11,671 nucleotides of DNA. Source: JAOUEE01 sp051011595 (GTDB lineage: Bacteria; Actinomycetota; Acidimicrobiia; Acidimicrobiales; SHLQ01). The translations under genes and the position numbers were made by a program. Of the stretch, positions 5,555 through 11,671 are shown piece by piece. The notes below the pieces were generated by a model. It was not told the origin of the DNA and did no database searches. It saw nothing but the letters and a program-made list of their open reading frames with translations. Numbering within the stretch: position 1 is the stretch's first letter; every line of letters starts with the position of its first letter. Location: contig JBPCTQ010000338.1 in assembly GCA_051011595.1 (NCBI GenBank), positions 1 to 11,671 of the forward strand, written 5' to 3'.

Positions 5555-7033
5555 GTGGCCTCGACCGACACCCCGATGCTCAGGTTGGCGGCCGACGCGC
5601 TGGTGGTGCTGGCCGGCCCGTCGGGTGCGGGCAAGTCCTCGTGGGCCACGGAGTGGTTCGGGGAATCGGCGGTGGTCTCGTCCGATGGACTGCGCGGCGT
5701 CGTCGGGCGCGATCGGCACGACCTAAAGGCCAGTGCCGACGCATTCGCCGTGCTCGACCTGGTGGTCGAGCGGCGTCTGGCCCGGGGCCTGTTCACCGTG
5801 GTCGACACACTCGGTATGGATGGGGACCGGCACCACACCTGGCTGGAGCTCGCCGGCCGCCACCAACGACCAACCCACCTGATCGTGTTCGACACCGACG
5901 ACAAGACCTGTCGCAAGCAGAATCGAGCCCGACCCTCACCGGTACCCAGCAAGGTGCTCACCGGTCAGCTGCAACGGTGGGCGGAGATCAAGGACACGTT
6001 GGGTGCGGGGTACTACGCCGTCCACCAGCCGGGTCCCGCGGCCATCGTGGCCGATCGACTGCTGCCGTCGGAAAGCTCGCGCCCGACCCGGTTGGAGTTC
6101 GGTCTGCAGGTCTCGGCCTTCGATTGGCCGGTGGAACGAAATCGTCTGGCCGACGAGCTCGGACGCATCGCCGCCGACGCCGAACGAGCTGGATTCACCA
6201 GCCTCTGGGTGATGGACCACTTCATGCAGATCCCGCAGGTGGGCCGCGATTGGGATCCCATGTTGGAGTCGTACACCACGCTGGGGTTCCTGGCCGGGCG
6301 CACCTCCACGATCGATCTCGGCGCACTGGTCACCTGTGTCACCCACCGGAATGTGGCCCATCTGGCCAAGATCGTGGCGTCGCTCGACGTGTTGTCGGGA
6401 GGACGGGCCCGGTGCGGGCTGGGCCTGGGCTGGTATGGCCGCGAACACGAGATCTACGGCTACCCGTTTCCGTCGGTGCCCGATCGGTATCAACTGCTCG
6501 AGGATGCCCTCGAACTGCTGCCGTTGATGTGGGGGTCGGGCTCGCCGCCGTACGAGGGTCGCCAGATCTCGGTTCCCCAGACGTTGTGTTACCCCCGGCC
6601 CCTGCAAGAGCGGGTCCCCATCCTGGTGGGGGGATCCGGCGAAACCCGCACGTTGGCGTTGGTGGCGCAGTACGCCGACGCCTGCAACCTCTTCGGGGAA
6701 CCGGATGTGGTGGCGACGAAGATCGAGGCGCTGCACCGGCACTGCGAACGCCTCGGTCGCGATCCAGCGGAGATCGAAGTCACCCAGCTCAGCGCGCTGT
6801 TGTGTGGCTCCGATCACCGCTCCATCGACAAGCGGCTCGCCGAGCTCGTCGCCGGCATCCCCGCCGACGAGGTGGCGCAGCGCTTCCTGGCCGGAACCAT
6901 CGATGAACACGTCGACCGCTTCGGGCGCCTGGCCGCCGCGGGGGTCGACACCACGATCGTGAGCCTCGCCGACGTCGGTCATCCCGATGCGGTGGCCAAT
7001 TTCGCACCGGTCATCGGGGCCTTCTCACCGTGA
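5555..7033 (+). CDS. Fusion protein: Pnkp-type P-loop kinase plus LLM (probably F420-dependent) oxidoreductase
   Basis: This 492-residue two-domain protein starts at GTG 5555. Residues about 15-170 resemble the kinase domain of bacterial Pnkp (polynucleotide 5'-kinase). They include Walker A GPSGAGKSS (21-29, K27, S28), the signature SSDGLRG (42-48, with D44 as likely general base and R47), the strand TVVD (81-84), and a lid-like CRKQNRARP (119-127). Residues about 178-492 form a luciferase-like monooxygenase-fold domain matching the Rv1855c/TIGR03560 type of F420-dependent oxidoreductase. Its stretches include LEFGLQVSAFDWPV, SLWVMDHFMQIPQVG (216-230), DVLSGGRARCGLGLGWYG (278-295), ILVGGSGETRTL (356-367) and QYADACNLFG (372-381). 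The link (about 165-178) is short, with no frame break, strong internal start or ribosome binding site. The kinase substrate (nucleic acid end or small molecule) and the oxidoreductase substrate are unknown. F420 rather than FMN use is inferred from family only. It is probably cotranscribed with the VOC gene. Confidence 0.85.
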   Translation: MASTDTPMLRLAADALVVLAGPSGAGKSSWATEWFGESAVVSSDGLRGVVGRDRHDLKASADAFAVLDLVVERRLARGLFTVVDTLGMDGDRHHTWLELAGRHQRPTHLIVFDTDDKTCRKQNRARPSPVPSKVLTGQLQRWAEIKDTLGAGYYAVHQPGPAAIVADRLLPSESSRPTRLEFGLQVSAFDWPVERNRLADELGRIAADAERAGFTSLWVMDHFMQIPQVGRDWDPMLESYTTLGFLAGRTSTIDLGALVTCVTHRNVAHLAKIVASLDVLSGGRARCGLGLGWYGREHEIYGYPFPSVPDRYQLLEDALELLPLMWGSGSPPYEGRQISVPQTLCYPRPLQERVPILVGGSGETRTLALVAQYADACNLFGEPDVVATKIEALHRHCERLGRDPAEIEVTQLSALLCGSDHRSIDKRLAELVAGIPADEVAQRFLAGTIDEHVDRFGRLAAAGVDTTIVSLADVGHPDAVANFAPVIGAFSP

Positions 7034-7057
7034 AGCCCGAACTGGCGGCACCGCGGC

Positions 7058-7369
7058 TCAGAAGACGGCCAGCAGGCCCCACAGGGCCAACATGCCCACC
7101 GCCATCGTCGCTCCGGCCGAGCGCCACCGCCACGACACGAACCCGGCCAGGGCGGCGGCCAAATACCACTCCCACCGGCTGTTGAGCCCTTCGCCGTCGA
7201 GGACCAGGGTGTCGGCCACGATGGCGGCCAGCACGGCCGGCGCGATGAGACGAAGCGTCGCCTCGACCCCCGGGGAGATGACGATCCCGCGGCCGACCAG
7301 CGCGATCGCCGACACCCGGATCAGGTAGGTACCCATGCCGGCGATGGCGAACATCAGCAGCGGGCTCAT
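7058..7369 (-). CDS. azlD: AzlD family small subunit of branched-chain amino acid exporter
   Basis: This 103-residue protein has three or four hydrophobic segments (near 3-24, 40-56, 68-80 and 86-102). The pattern GMGTYLIRVSAIAL (11-24) followed by LRLIAPAVLAAIVADTLV (39-56) is typical of AzlD, the small partner of AzlC. Together the pair exports branched-chain amino acids and analogues across the cytoplasmic membrane; the Corynebacterium version is BrnFE. Its ATG overlaps the azlC stop as ATGA (7366-7369), so translation is probably coupled. Its stop lies 24 bases from the end of the convergent kinase-oxidoreductase gene, and I see no hairpin terminator in that gap. Confidence 0.85.
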   Translation of the reverse strand: MSPLLMFAIAGMGTYLIRVSAIALVGRGIVISPGVEATLRLIAPAVLAAIVADTLVLDGEGLNSRWEWYLAAALAGFVSWRWRSAGATMAVGMLALWGLLAVF

Positions 7370-8049
7370 CGCATCACCGCCCGACCGGTGGCGATGCCGG
7401 CCACCGCTCCCATCAAGATGTTGAGGCCATTCGGTAGTGGGTTGGCCAACACGGCCACCGACGCACCGACCACGGCGGCCACCACCGACGGTCGGTCACG
7501 CAGGGTCGGCACGAGCAAAGCCAGGAACATCACCGGAACGGCGAATTCGATCTGCAAGGAGTCGGGGATGGCGCTGCCGACCGTCACCCCGACGATGGTG
7601 CTCACCCACCACGCCGTGGCGAAGCTCATGGCGCCGCCCAGGAAGAACCAACGGCGGGCAGCCGGGTCGGGCTGGTGCTCGAAGTACTGCAGGCCGATGG
7701 CCGCGGCCTGATCGGTGAGCAGGTAGGCGAGCCCGAAGCGCCAACGGCGCGGGAACTCGGCGAAGGCCGGCGCCAGGGCGGCGCTGTAGAGCGCAAAACG
7801 AGCGTTGATGATCAAGCCGGTGCTCACCACCACCACCCAGGCCGCGTCGTTGTCGATCAGATCCAGCATCGCCAGCTGGGCCGCCCCGGCCAGAACGAAC
7901 CACGACGCCGACACCCCAACCCACTGGTCGATGGTGCTGGCTCCGACGGCGACGCCGAACACCAGGCCGAAGGGCAACACGGCGAGCGCCAAAGGAGCTG
8001 CTGACCGCACTCCGGCCCGAGTCGCCTCTCGGGCCGACGTCTTGTCCAT
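7366..8049 (-). CDS. azlC: AzlC family branched-chain amino acid exporter, large subunit
   Basis: This 227-residue integral membrane protein contains family landmarks PLALAVLPFGLVFGVAVG (19-36), FVLAGAAQLAMLDLI (51-65) and INARFALYSAALAP (81-94), followed by LTDQAAAI (111-118). The length is normal for AzlC. It is the large subunit of the AzlCD (BrnFE-like) exporter for leucine, isoleucine, valine or similar compounds. ATG 8049 is the first suitable start and is not preceded by a strong Shine-Dalgarno, so leaderless or weakly initiated translation is possible. It is the first gene of a two-gene minus-strand operon with azlD. An imperfect inverted repeat at 8057-8079, just ahead of the start, may be the control site. 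Lrp-type regulators often control this family, but none is encoded in the window. Confidence 0.87.
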   Translation of the reverse strand: MDKTSAREATRAGVRSAAPLALAVLPFGLVFGVAVGASTIDQWVGVSASWFVLAGAAQLAMLDLIDNDAAWVVVVSTGLIINARFALYSAALAPAFAEFPRRWRFGLAYLLTDQAAAIGLQYFEHQPDPAARRWFFLGGAMSFATAWWVSTIVGVTVGSAIPDSLQIEFAVPVMFLALLVPTLRDRPSVVAAVVGASVAVLANPLPNGLNILMGAVAGIATGRAVMR

Positions 8050-8050
8050 C

Positions 8051-8110
8051 GAGGCATTCTGGCCGCTGGCCGGTCAGAACCTCGGACCGATTCGGACAGA
8101 GTGAGGCATT
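8051..8110. repeat. Short direct repeats in the azlC/SDR divergent spacer
   Basis: GAGGCATT occurs at 8051-8058 and 8103-8110, 52 bases apart, about five helical turns. Between them TCGGAC occurs at 8082-8087 and 8092-8097, exactly ten bases apart. Two small odd palindromes, TCGGACCGA (8082-8090) and CCGATTCGG (8087-8095), overlap these. The arrangement could be regulator sites shared by the two divergent genes; chance is not excluded. Confidence 0.3.
8057..8079 (-). promoter_or_regulatory. Candidate operator upstream of azlC
   Basis: TTCTGGCC (8057-8064) and GGTCAGAA (8072-8079) form an inverted repeat with one mismatch and a seven-base centre, eight bases upstream of the azlC ATG. Its position over the transcription or translation start region suits a repressor site, but no regulator can be named. 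Confidence 0.3.
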
Positions 8111-8139
8111 GGGCCAGGGGGGATCGCCTGTCCTACCGT
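8109..8139 (+). promoter_or_regulatory. Candidate promoter for the SDR gene at 8213
   Basis: TTGGGC (8109-8114) and TACCGT (8134-8139) resemble -35 and -10 boxes with a 19-base spacer, slightly long. The predicted leader would be about 66 bases. The -10 string, CTACCGTG, resembles the CTAGCGTG before the phosphodiesterase gene. Confidence 0.4.
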
Positions 8140-8212
8140 GAACCCGGCCTCCACCGGGTGGTATCCGCCGAGGTGGCCGCCCCCTCGATCACCGACCCCA
8201 TCAGGACCAGCC

Positions 8213-9118
8213 ATGCAGAGCTTCACCGACAAGATCGCCGTCGTCACCGGTGGCGGTACCGGCATGGGCCGCGAGCTGGTTCGTCAGCTGGCCGCGGCCG
8301 GCTGTCATGTCGCCACCTGCGACCTCTCCGAGGCGGCCATGGCCGAAACCCGCGACCTGGCCCAGGCCGATGGCCCCGACGTCACCATCTCCACCTTCGA
8401 ATGCGACGTGTCCGACGAAGCGGCGATGCTGGCCTTCCGGGACGACGTGGCTGCCCGCCACGAGACCGACCACATCCACCTGCTGTTCAACAATGCGGGG
8501 CTCAGCGGCGGCGGCAGCCTGTTCACCTCCAGCCGGGAGGGTTGGGACCGGTGTTTCGCGGTGTGTTGGGGAGGCGTCTACTACGGAACGCGTGCCTTCC
8601 TCCCGATGCTGACGGCCGCCGACGAGGGGCACATCGTCAACACGTCGAGCGTCAACGGGTTCTGGGCCAGCCTCGGACCGGACCGGCCCCACACCGCGTA
8701 CTCGGCCGCCAAGTTCGCGGTGAAGGGGTTCACCGAGGCACTCATCACCGACCTGCGGGTCAACGCGCCCCACGTCAAGGCGTCGGTGGTGATGCCCGGC
8801 CACATCGGTACCTCGATCGTCGCCAACTCGATGGCCTACGGAGCCGACGAGGTGCCCGAGGAGATGGCCTCCATGATGGATGTCGCCGCCGAGATGTTCC
8901 GGACGGAGGCGCCGGTGTCGGCCGGCGAGGCGGCCACCGTCATCCTCGACGGCGTGCGCAACGAACAGTGGCGCATCCTGATCGGCGACGACGCTCACGC
9001 CCTCGACGCGGCGGTACGGGCCGACCCGGCCCGGGCCTATGAGGGCACCGACTTCCTGGAGGCGTTCCGGGTGGCCGGCGGCAAGGAACCGGTCGGTCCG
9101 GGCGACACCATTCTCTGA
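8213..9118 (+). CDS. Short-chain dehydrogenase/reductase (SDR), NAD(P)-dependent
   Basis: This 301-residue classical SDR has the dinucleotide loop TGGGTGMG at 12-19, D64-V65 after strand 4 (CDVSD), NNAG at 93-96, catalytic serine at S145/S146 (NTSSVNG), and Y163 with K167 in YSAAK. It oxidises or reduces an alcohol/ketone pair; cofactor choice and substrate are not clear. The C-terminal extension after residue about 250, including RILIGDDAHALDAAVRADP (254 onward), is longer than in FabG-type enzymes. It resembles a group of about 300-residue actinobacterial SDRs of undefined substrate. ATG 8213 is chosen because AGGA lies six bases upstream and homology begins with FTDKIAVVTGG; the open frame upstream to 8138 adds only unlike residues. 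It stands alone on the plus strand, divergent from azlC, with a hairpin downstream. Confidence 0.87.
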   Translation: MQSFTDKIAVVTGGGTGMGRELVRQLAAAGCHVATCDLSEAAMAETRDLAQADGPDVTISTFECDVSDEAAMLAFRDDVAARHETDHIHLLFNNAGLSGGGSLFTSSREGWDRCFAVCWGGVYYGTRAFLPMLTAADEGHIVNTSSVNGFWASLGPDRPHTAYSAAKFAVKGFTEALITDLRVNAPHVKASVVMPGHIGTSIVANSMAYGADEVPEEMASMMDVAAEMFRTEAPVSAGEAATVILDGVRNEQWRILIGDDAHALDAAVRADPARAYEGTDFLEAFRVAGGKEPVGPGDTIL

Positions 9119-9128
9119 ACCGCTCGCG

Positions 9129-9178
9129 GGTGGGTGCTCGTACCACCGCCTGGACCGCGACAACCCCGACGATCGGGG
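9129..9178 (+). terminator. Two hairpins after the SDR gene, possible terminator
   Basis: GGTGG (9129-9133) can pair with CCACC (9143-9147). Further on, CCCCGA (9164-9169) pairs perfectly with TCGGGG (9173-9178) around a CGA loop. Both lie 10-60 bases after the SDR stop. There is no T-run, so this would be a U-poor terminator if real. Confidence 0.35.
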
Positions 9179-9222
9179 CAGACCGTGGAAGGACCGCTCC
9201 GTGGCCGCCGCCCCGCGCAACC

Positions 9223-9260
9223 CCAAGGCCTTACCTCCAAGGCCTTACCTCCAAGGCCTT
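9223..9260. repeat. 14-base tandem repeat, 2.7 copies, each with the palindrome AAGGCCTT
   Basis: The unit CCAAGGCCTTACCT occurs perfectly at 9223-9236 and 9237-9250, followed by ten bases of a third copy at 9251-9260. Each copy contains AAGGCCTT, and in the last copy the palindrome extends to CAAGGCCTTG (9252-9261). It begins 100 bases before the marR-like gene, in the spacer after the SDR gene. It may be an iterated protein-binding site or simply a slippage product. Confidence 0.8.
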
Positions 9261-9286
9261 GTGACCGACGTCATTCCGAAACCATA

Positions 9287-9318
9287 TTGTCTGATGGATA
9301 ACTGTATGCAATCATACA
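9287..9318 (+). promoter_or_regulatory. AT-rich promoter with palindromic operator for the MarR operon
   Basis: About 45 bases before ATG 9323 are markedly AT-rich against the surrounding DNA. TGTATG (9303-9308) and CATACA (9313-9318) form a perfect inverted repeat with a four-base centre, a typical size for a MarR-dimer site. TTGTCT (9287-9292) is a possible -35, with AATCAT or ATCATA 17-18 bases on as a weak -10. That would place the transcription start almost at the ATG, so the mRNA may be leaderless; no Shine-Dalgarno is present. The palindrome would overlap the -10/start region, suited to autorepression. Confidence 0.55.
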
Positions 9319-9322
9319 AACG

Positions 9323-9796
9323 ATGACGGACACGACGAAGTCCACCCGGGCCACGCCATCGTGGCGCCGATTCGAGATCGCCCTCATCACCACCGCCCGC
9401 CGCCTGCGGGCCGCCTTCGATCAACATCTCGAAGTGCTCGACCTCAACCTGTCCCAGGCCACCCTGCTGGCCTACGTCACCGACTTCGGGTCGAGTACCC
9501 AGACCCAACTGGCAGAGATGATCGGTATGGGTCGGGCCGCCACCGGCACCATGATCGATCACCTCGAGCAGCGAGGCCTGCTCGAACGTCTCCCCGATCC
9601 CACCGACCGCCGGGTGTGGCTGGTCGCAGCCACCGCCGAGGGGCGAGATCTGGTCGACCGGTTCTATGAGCTCGACGCCGATCTGCGTCAAGACCTGCGG
9701 AAGGGCATCAGCCGCCGCGAACGCCAACAACTCACCGAGCTGCTCGACCGACTCGGCACCAACATCGACCTCACCAGCAACAACCAGCACGACTGA
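9323..9796 (+). CDS. MarR family transcriptional regulator
   Basis: This 157-residue protein has the MarR winged helix-turn-helix fold. Helix 1 spans about 13-38. DNA-binding helices lie in TQLAEMIGMGRAATGTMIDHLEQRGLLERL (61-90), and the wing carries PDPTDRRVWLVAATAEG (91-107) with the conserved D95-R96-R97. C-terminal helices (108-146) complete the dimer interface. Such proteins usually repress their own operon and release DNA on binding a small ligand, often an aromatic acid or an acyl-CoA. The gene is 12 bases upstream of the thiolase on the same strand, so it probably controls the thiolase-SDR operon and itself through the palindrome at 9303-9318. No Shine-Dalgarno precedes ATG 9323. The ligand cannot be told from sequence. 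Confidence 0.9.
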   Translation: MTDTTKSTRATPSWRRFEIALITTARRLRAAFDQHLEVLDLNLSQATLLAYVTDFGSSTQTQLAEMIGMGRAATGTMIDHLEQRGLLERLPDPTDRRVWLVAATAEGRDLVDRFYELDADLRQDLRKGISRRERQQLTELLDRLGTNIDLTSNNQHD

Positions 9797-9808
9797 ACAA
9801 GGAGCACC

Positions 9809-10981
9809 ATGCAACAAGCCGTCATCATCGACGCCGTTCGAACGCCGGCCGGCAAACGAAACGGACGCCTCAAGGACTGGCACCCGGCCGACCTCGCCGC
9901 CCACGTTCTCAAGGCGCTGGAGGAACGCAACAACCTCGACCCCGCCATGGTCGACGACGTGGTCATGGGCTGTGTCATGCAGGCCGGCCAACAGGCCCTC
10001 AACATCGGACGCAGCGCCGTTCTGGCTGCCGGCTGGCCCGAATCGGTTCCCTCCACCACCGTCGACCGCCAGTGCGGGTCGAGCCAGCAGGCCATCCACT
10101 TCGCGGCCCAAGGGGTCATGGCCGGGGCCTACGACGTCGTGGTCGCCGCCGGCGTCGAGTCGATGAGCAACGTGCCGATGGGCACCACCGCCCTCAAAGG
10201 CGAGATGGGCCATCCGTTCCCCAAGTCGATGCGCAACCGCTACGACGAGACGGGTCTACCCCCGCAAGGAATCGGCGCCGACATGATCGCCGACGAGTTC
10301 GGCATCAGCCGCGAGGATCTCGACAGCTTCGGGGCCGAGAGTCAGCGTCGGGCGGAAGTGGCCAGCGAGGAGGGGCGCTTCGAAAACGAGATCGTCCCCG
10401 TCCCGATCGAGATCGACGGCGAGACCGAGATGCACACGGTCGACGAGGGCATTCGGCCCGGAACCACCGCCGAGAAGTTGGCCGGGCTCAAGCCGGCCTT
10501 CGCCGATGACGGTCGCATCACGGCCGGCAACTCGTCACAGATCGCCGACGGTGCAGCCGCCGTCCTCATCATGAGTGCCGACAAGGCAGCCGAGCTGGGC
10601 CTGAAGCCGCGGGCCCAGTTCCACTCCTTCGCCCTGGCCGGAACCGATCCGGTCACCATGTTGAAGGGCCCCATTCCGGCCACCGAGAAGATCCTGGCCA
10701 AGTCGGGTCTGTCCATCGACGACATCGACCTGTTCGAGATCAACGAAGCCTTCGCCTCGGTGGTGCTGGCCTGGCAGCAGGAATCCGGCGCCGACCTCGA
10801 CAAGGTGAACGTCAACGGCGGCGCCATCGCACTGGGTCATCCTTTGGGCTGCTCGGGGGCCAAACTCATGGCCACCCTGGTCAACGAACTCGAACGAACT
10901 GGCGGCCGCTACGGCCTCCAGGCCATGTGTGAGGGCGGTGGCCTGGCCAACGCCACGATCATCGAAAGGATTGATTCCTGA
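9809..10981 (+). CDS. Thiolase (acetyl-CoA C-acyltransferase)
   Basis: This 390-residue, full-length type II thiolase has all catalytic elements: nucleophile C89 in VDRQCGSSQQA, the NEAF block N312-F315, H344 in ALGHPLGCSG (341-350), and second cysteine C374 in QAMCEGGG (371-378). It cleaves 3-ketoacyl-CoA with CoA to acetyl-CoA plus a shortened acyl-CoA, or runs in the reverse, condensing direction. The genomic setting, with an adjacent hydroxyacyl-CoA-dehydrogenase-like SDR, favours degradation over biosynthesis of polyhydroxybutyrate or isoprenoids, but this is inference. Chain-length preference is unknown. AAGGAG lies seven bases before ATG 9809. The stop TGA shares its final A with the ATG of the next gene (10981), so translation is coupled. 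Confidence 0.93.
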   Translation: MQQAVIIDAVRTPAGKRNGRLKDWHPADLAAHVLKALEERNNLDPAMVDDVVMGCVMQAGQQALNIGRSAVLAAGWPESVPSTTVDRQCGSSQQAIHFAAQGVMAGAYDVVVAAGVESMSNVPMGTTALKGEMGHPFPKSMRNRYDETGLPPQGIGADMIADEFGISREDLDSFGAESQRRAEVASEEGRFENEIVPVPIEIDGETEMHTVDEGIRPGTTAEKLAGLKPAFADDGRITAGNSSQIADGAAAVLIMSADKAAELGLKPRAQFHSFALAGTDPVTMLKGPIPATEKILAKSGLSIDDIDLFEINEAFASVVLAWQQESGADLDKVNVNGGAIALGHPLGCSGAKLMATLVNELERTGGRYGLQAMCEGGGLANATIIERIDS

Positions 10982-11671
10982 TGCCACGAATGAACCTGGA
11001 GGGAAGCTCCTCCATCATCACCGGCGGTGCCTCGGGCATCGGCGAAGCCAGCGCCCGCCAACTGGCGGCGGCCGGATCCCGTGTTGTGATCGCCGACCTC
11101 AACGAAGATCGGGGCCAGGCGGTGGCCTCGGAGCTGGGTGGGCTGTTCGTGTCGTGTGACGTGTCGAGCATCGACGACGCCGACGCGGCCGTCACCGCTG
11201 CTTCGGAGATGGGGCCGCTGCGGGCGCTCGTGAACTCGGCCGGCATCGGTTACGCCGGACGCACCATCGATCGCAACAACGTCCCCCTCGACCTCGACCA
11301 GTTCCACTTCGTGCTCAAGGTCAACCTGTTGGGTTCGTTCAACATGTTGAGCCGGTCGGCGGCAGCCATGGCCCAGACCGACCCGGTCGACGAGGACGGA
11401 TCCCGCGGGGCCGTGGTCAACATGGCCTCGGCCGCCGCGTTCGACGGCCAGATCGGTCAGGCGGCGTACTCGTCCAGCAAGGGCGGCGTCGTTGGCATGA
11501 CGCTTCCCGTGGCGCGCGACCTCGCTGCGGTGGGCGTGCGGGTCAACACCATCGCTCCCGGTCTCATCGACACGCCGATCTATGGCGAGGGAGAACAGTC
11601 TGATGCCTTCAAGGCCCACCTCGGTCAGTCGGTGCTGTTCCCGAAGCGACTCGGCAGCGGTGAGGAACTTG
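10981..11671 (+). CDS. SDR resembling 3-hydroxyacyl-CoA dehydrogenase type 2 (HSD17B10-like), partial
   Basis: The gene starts at ATG 10981 and runs off the right edge after 230 codons; the family is about 250-260 residues, so little is missing. The cofactor loop TGGASGIG is at 14-21, with D39 in VVIADLN favouring NAD. NSAG (85-88) replaces the usual NNAG. The catalytic residues are S150 (NMASAAAF), Y163 and K167 in YSSSK. The stretch RVNTIAPGLIDTPIY (187-201), then VLFPKRLGSGEEL at the edge, resembles the HSD17B10/type-2 3-hydroxyacyl-CoA dehydrogenase subgroup, which oxidises 3-hydroxyacyl-CoA to 3-ketoacyl-CoA. That would make substrate for the thiolase directly upstream, whose stop overlaps this start by one base. 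An AAAGGA lies about ten bases before the start. Substrate assignment is by similarity and context only. Confidence 0.87.
   Translation, partial: MPRMNLEGSSSIITGGASGIGEASARQLAAAGSRVVIADLNEDRGQAVASELGGLFVSCDVSSIDDADAAVTAASEMGPLRALVNSAGIGYAGRTIDRNNVPLDLDQFHFVLKVNLLGSFNMLSRSAAAMAQTDPVDEDGSRGAVVNMASAAAFDGQIGQAAYSSSKGGVVGMTLPVARDLAAVGVRVNTIAPGLIDTPIYGEGEQSDAFKAHLGQSVLFPKRLGSGEEL

Noticed and set aside
6073..6100. Separate start for the oxidoreductase half of the fusion
   Set aside because: Only a TTG near the domain boundary is available, with no well-placed Shine-Dalgarno, and the kinase frame continues straight through. A single fused protein is the simpler reading.
5473..6906. 477-codon plus-strand frame overlapping the VOC and fusion genes
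   Set aside because: It is extremely Arg/Gly/Pro-rich, typical of a +1 shadow. Both real genes have strong motifs in another frame.
5936..6982. 348-codon minus-strand frame opposite the fusion gene
   Set aside because: It has no domain, and its composition mirrors the coding strand. It was considered as an antisense gene and dropped.
8138..8212. Upstream GTG start at 8138 for the SDR
   Set aside because: The added 25 residues are Pro-rich and unlike SDR N-termini. ATG 8213 has AGGA six bases upstream, and the candidate -10 (8134-8139) overlaps the GTG.
8201..9226. 341-codon minus-strand frame opposite the SDR gene
   Set aside because: It has no motif, and the plus strand carries all SDR landmarks.
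9223..9260. CRISPR repeats or plasmid iterons
   Set aside because: The units are directly adjacent with no spacers, only 14 bases long and fewer than three copies. No cas or rep gene is present.

Overview
The window is ordinary chromosomal DNA of a high-GC bacterium, very probably an actinomycetote. Clues are the GC-rich third codon positions, an LLM oxidoreductase of the F420-dependent Rv1855c type, a FadD15-like acyl-CoA ligase, GTG starts, and TANNNT-type -10 boxes close to start codons. Acidimicrobiia would fit, but no marker gene in the window proves it. I see no rRNA, tRNA, CRISPR array, insertion sequence or prophage.

Layout, left to right. (1) The 3' end of a 6-phosphogluconolactonase gene (pgl) is followed on the same strand by a membrane-anchored alkaline-phosphatase-superfamily phosphodiesterase. 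(2) On the minus strand, a long-chain acyl-CoA ligase (best start 4859) is followed 23 bases later by a CPBP-type intramembrane protease. The protease gene's stop codon abuts the phosphodiesterase gene's stop codon. (3) A 224-base divergent control region (4860-5083) separates the ligase from a plus-strand pair: a VOC/glyoxalase-fold protein and, 3 bases later, an unusual two-domain protein. That protein joins a Pnkp-type P-loop kinase to an LLM-type, probably F420-dependent oxidoreductase. (4) On the minus strand, azlC and azlD overlap by ATGA and encode a two-subunit branched-chain amino acid exporter. (5) A divergent short-chain dehydrogenase gene follows on the plus strand. (6) After a 204-base spacer with a 14-base tandem repeat and an AT-rich palindrome comes a tight operon: a MarR regulator, a thiolase, and a type-2 3-hydroxyacyl-CoA-dehydrogenase-like SDR that runs off the right edge.

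The clearest theme is acyl-CoA and fatty-acid metabolism. The ligase activates acids, while the thiolase and the last SDR could perform the final steps of beta-oxidation, probably under control of the MarR protein encoded just upstream. The most unusual item is the kinase-oxidoreductase fusion at 5555-7033. The Pnkp catalytic signature is intact (Walker A plus SSDxxR), and it is joined in a single open frame to a complete LLM domain. Its substrate is unknown. The regulatory DNA at 4860-4930, 8051-8139 and 9223-9318 holds several inverted and direct repeats that no gene explains.
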